A stretch of 6,571 bases of DNA from CAISIP01 sp041581405 (GTDB taxonomy: Bacteria; Pseudomonadota; Gammaproteobacteria; Burkholderiales; Burkholderiaceae_C). The notes under the pieces are model-generated. The model had not been told where the DNA came from and searched no databases. It saw only the letters and a list, made by a program, of their open reading frames with translations. The stretch spans positions 1-6,571 of the forward strand of contig JBFIDI010000334.1 of NCBI GenBank assembly GCA_041581405.1. Reading direction: 5' to 3'. This document shows positions 5,091-6,571 of this stretch, piece by piece. Made by a program: the position numbers and the translations under genes. Each line of letters starts with the position of its first letter. Within the stretch, counting starts at the first letter, position 1.

Positions 5091-6206
5091 TCAGCCCATG
5101 CGATCGATGCGCCAGATCTGGTATCGCAGCGCGGCCAGGGCACCGCAGACGATGGATGCCAGCGCCAGCAGGCTGCCCAGCGACAAGGTCGAGATGCCCG
5201 ACAGGCCCTGGCCGATCGTGCAACCCATCGCGGTGACGCCGCCGACACCCATCAGCGCCGCGCCGGCCAGGTGGTTGGCCGTGTCTTCGACGTTGCCGAA
5301 GCCCTCCCACCGGAACTCCCGGCTGGCCAGCGCCATGGCGGCGGAGCCGGCGATGACGCCGAACATGCTCACGATGCCGATGGTCAGCAGCTTGGACTGG
5401 TCGCTGAAGAACAGCACCCAGTCCAGCGCAAAACCGACCGGTGCGACCATGCTGAGCGACTCCATGCGGCGCGAATTCGTCGCCAGGAAACTGGCCTCCA
5501 GCGTCAGCGGATGCTCGGCGACGAAACCCAGCCGCCCGGAGATCCACCACATCAGCACCACGGTGGCGCCGATGCCCACGCCGCCCAGCCAGACCATCGG
5601 CGAGCGGCCGTCGGGGCTGCGCAGGACCCAGGCCAGCAGCACCAGGCCGAGCAACAGGCCCAGCCCCAGTGCGGCGGCCGGCGTACCGATGCCGACCGCG
5701 GAGGCCAGCATCGACGGGAGGTCCTGGTTGCCCGGCAGCTGTGCCGTCACCCGGTCCACCGTCGCCACGCGCGCCACGGCCGTGATGCCCTTGAGCGTCG
5801 CGAACGCGCAGGCGCCCAGCACCAGCAACACGACCCAGGCCTTGAGGTTGCCCGCGCCGGCCCGTACCAGGTTCTTGCTGCCGCAGCCCGATGCCAGCAC
5901 CATGCCGAAACCGAACATCAGACCGCCGGCCAGCAGCGACAGCCACATCAGTCGCGGCTCCGCGTACAGGCTGTCGGCGGCCCGGATCCAGCCGGCCCCC
6001 ACCATGGTATTGAAGCCGATCATGGCCACCGCCATCGCCAGCACCCACATGCGCATGCGGCTCCAGTCACCCATGTTGACGATGTCGGCGATGGCGCCCA
6101 TGGTGCAGAAGTGGGTGCGCTGGGCCACGGCGCCGAACATGGCGGCGACGGCAAAGGCGCTCCACAACACGGTCTGCGTCAGCGGGATCAGTTCCTGTTC
6201 TTGCAT
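5091..6206 (-). CDS. YeeE/YedE-family thiosulfate/sulfur transporter (TsuA/SoxT-like)
   Basis: This encodes a 371-residue inner-membrane protein with many hydrophobic segments (for example about 12-28, 54-72, 87-105, 122-140, 172-194, 205-222, 252-266, 274-292, 313-330 and 341-360), typical of the DUF395 YeeE/YedE family. Three conserved cysteine motifs are present: HFCTMG with C34, ASGCGS with C108 and AMGCTIGQG with C329. In Spirochaeta TsuA equivalent cysteines line the thiosulfate path. Related SoxT proteins in sulfur oxidisers import sulfur compounds for oxidation or for signalling to a cytoplasmic ArsR-type regulator. No TusA/YeeD partner follows here. The reading frame extends to 6497 but would overlap the divergent promoter and cytochrome gene. 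ATG 6206 is preceded by GGAGA at ten bases and begins MQEQELIPLTQTVLW, a normal family start. Which sulfur species is moved cannot be told from sequence. Confidence 0.9.
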   Translation of the reverse strand: MQEQELIPLTQTVLWSAFAVAAMFGAVAQRTHFCTMGAIADIVNMGDWSRMRMWVLAMAVAMIGFNTMVGAGWIRAADSLYAEPRLMWLSLLAGGLMFGFGMVLASGCGSKNLVRAGAGNLKAWVVLLVLGACAFATLKGITAVARVATVDRVTAQLPGNQDLPSMLASAVGIGTPAAALGLGLLLGLVLLAWVLRSPDGRSPMVWLGGVGIGATVVLMWWISGRLGFVAEHPLTLEASFLATNSRRMESLSMVAPVGFALDWVLFFSDQSKLLTIGIVSMFGVIAGSAAMALASREFRWEGFGNVEDTANHLAGAALMGVGGVTAMGCTIGQGLSGISTLSLGSLLALASIVCGALAALRYQIWRIDRMG

Positions 6207-6243
6207 GGCGGTATTGTCTCCGCAGCCGCGCCTGCGCGTGGCT

Positions 6244-6258
6244 CCGGCGCCGCGCCGG
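6244..6258 (-). repeat. GC hairpin in the transporter leader (proximal)
   Basis: CCGGCG (6244-6249) and CGCCGG (6253-6258) are exact reverse complements with a three-base loop. It would lie about 23 bases upstream of the transporter ribosome site (complement of 6217-6221). Confidence 0.4.
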
Positions 6259-6270
6259 GGCCCAAGCGGT

Positions 6271-6293
6271 GGATGCGTCGGGTGGCCGCATCC
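6271..6293 (-). repeat. 7-bp inverted repeat in the transporter leader (distal)
   Basis: GGATGCG (6271-6277) and CGCATCC (6287-6293) are exact reverse complements around a nine-base loop. If transcription starts in the AT-rich island, this hairpin is the first structure in the mRNA leader; it could equally be a protein-binding site. Confidence 0.4.
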
Positions 6294-6379
6294 GTGTAAA
6301 CACCAATGCCCCATGGCCGGCGGAACAAATATCATTGAATTTGCATATACCAATCGGTCCCGCCCGGGATCTCGCAACC

Positions 6380-6384
6380 AGGAG
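6380..6384 (+). promoter_or_regulatory. ribosome binding site deciding the GTG start of the c551-type cytochrome
   Basis: AGGAG at 6380-6384 lies five bases before GTG 6390. GTG at 6388 is followed at once by TGA in its frame. GTG 6399, in the correct frame, is 14 bases away and would remove the lysine of the signal peptide. Confidence 0.65.
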
Positions 6385-6389
6385 TTCGT

Positions 6390-6571
6390 GTGAAGTTCGT
6401 GTCCGTCTTTTCCCTGGCGCTGCTCGCGCCGATGCTGGCGATGCCGGCCCATGCCAGCGTGCAGCTGGCCCAGGCCCACGCCTGCCTGGCCTGCCATTCC
6501 GCCGACAAGAAGCTGGTCGGCCCGGCCTACCGCGACGTGGCGAAGAAATATGCCGGCCAGGCCGACGCGGC
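6390..6571 (+). CDS. class I cytochrome c, c551/c8 type (3' end outside window)
   Basis: Sixty complete codons are visible. A Sec signal peptide (M/V-KFVSVFSLALLAPMLAMPAHA, cleavage near residue 22) is followed by the start of a small monoheme cytochrome: CLACH with C32, C35 and proximal ligand H36, then VGPAYRDVAKKYAGQ (43-57), the hallmark of the Pseudomonas c551 (cytochrome c8) family. The distal methionine and C-terminal helix lie beyond the window. Such proteins carry electrons between periplasmic dehydrogenases and terminal oxidases or nitrite reductase. Beside sox and fcc genes it is a plausible acceptor for FccAB or SoxXA, which is inference. It starts with GTG and is divergent from the transporter gene. 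A nine-base direct repeat AGTTCGTGT (6383-6391 and 6394-6402) spans the start. Confidence 0.88.
   Translation, partial: MKFVSVFSLALLAPMLAMPAHASVQLAQAHACLACHSADKKLVGPAYRDVAKKYAGQADA

Larger units (their letters stand above)
6207..6389. promoter_or_regulatory. divergent intergenic region between transporter and cytochrome genes
   Basis: These 183 bases hold no gene. The half next to the transporter is very GC-rich and contains two hairpins (6244-6258 and 6271-6293). The half next to the cytochrome gene has an AT-rich island (6324-6350), with ATAT at 6329-6332 and 6345-6348 separated by 12 bases, and a TATACC that could be a weak -10 box for the cytochrome gene. The island is the most likely location of promoters for both genes; no clear -35 boxes were recognised. 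Confidence 0.5.

Noticed and set aside
4582..6393. Long plus-strand open frame of 603 codons across the thioredoxin and transporter genes
   Set aside because: It runs out of frame with the thioredoxin gene and antisense to the transporter gene. Composition is low-complexity and no family is recognisable.
6207..6497. N-terminal extension of the transporter frame
   Set aside because: It overlaps the cytochrome gene and the divergent promoter. The sequence is R/G/H-rich and unlike YeeE/YedE starts, whereas ATG 6206 fits.
1..6571. Mobile elements, CRISPR, toxin-antitoxin or phage genes
   Set aside because: No transposase, terminal repeats, repeat-spacer pattern or phage-like proteins were seen. 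All recognised genes fit sulfur oxidation or electron transfer, and base composition appears even.

Overview
The window is about two-thirds G+C, with densely packed genes of strong G/C third-position bias and long spurious open frames on opposite strands. It looks like a chromosomal sulfur-oxidation (Sox/Fcc) locus of a Gram-negative proteobacterium. A betaproteobacterium (Burkholderiales-like) is my best guess from gene content and composition, but no taxonomic marker in the window proves it. Nearly every encoded protein is exported or membrane-embedded, as expected for periplasmic oxidation of thiosulfate and sulfide.

Layout. (1) Left edge to about 1766, plus strand: the 3' part of soxB (thiosulfohydrolase), then a secreted DUF336/HbpS-GlcG-type protein, then after a 132-base gap an exported DsrE-family protein. 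(2) 1818-3445, minus strand: fccA (monoheme cytochrome c) followed by fccB (flavoprotein), together the flavocytochrome c sulfide dehydrogenase. It converges on the dsrE-like gene across a 51-base spacer. (3) 3600-5065, plus strand: an exported SoxH-like metallo-beta-lactamase-fold hydrolase overlapping (ATGA) a TlpA/SoxW-like periplasmic thioredoxin. This pair is divergent from fccAB across a 154-base promoter region with AT-rich and palindromic elements. (4) 5091-6206, minus strand: a YeeE/YedE (TsuA/SoxT-type) thiosulfate or sulfur transporter, convergent with the thioredoxin gene over a 25-base spacer made only of G and C. (5) 6390 to the right edge, plus strand: the start of a small class I cytochrome c of the c551/c8 type, divergent from the transporter gene.

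How they may work together (inference from family knowledge): SoxB releases sulfate from SoxY-bound sulfur; FccAB oxidises sulfide or polysulfide and passes electrons to cytochrome c; the c551-type cytochrome is a plausible soluble electron acceptor for Sox or Fcc; the thioredoxin keeps periplasmic thiols such as SoxY or SoxB in the right redox state; the YeeE/YedE protein moves thiosulfate or another sulfur species inward. The DUF336 protein, DsrE-like protein and metallo-hydrolase are recurrent but poorly understood companions. No transposase, CRISPR array, tRNA, rRNA or regulator gene is visible. The most unusual material is regulatory: a shared ATACGWATAT element in two intergenic regions, a perfect 8+8 palindrome and nested inverted repeats between fccA and the hydrolase gene, and two GC hairpins in the transporter leader. 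I did not find convincing evidence of a wholly new system.
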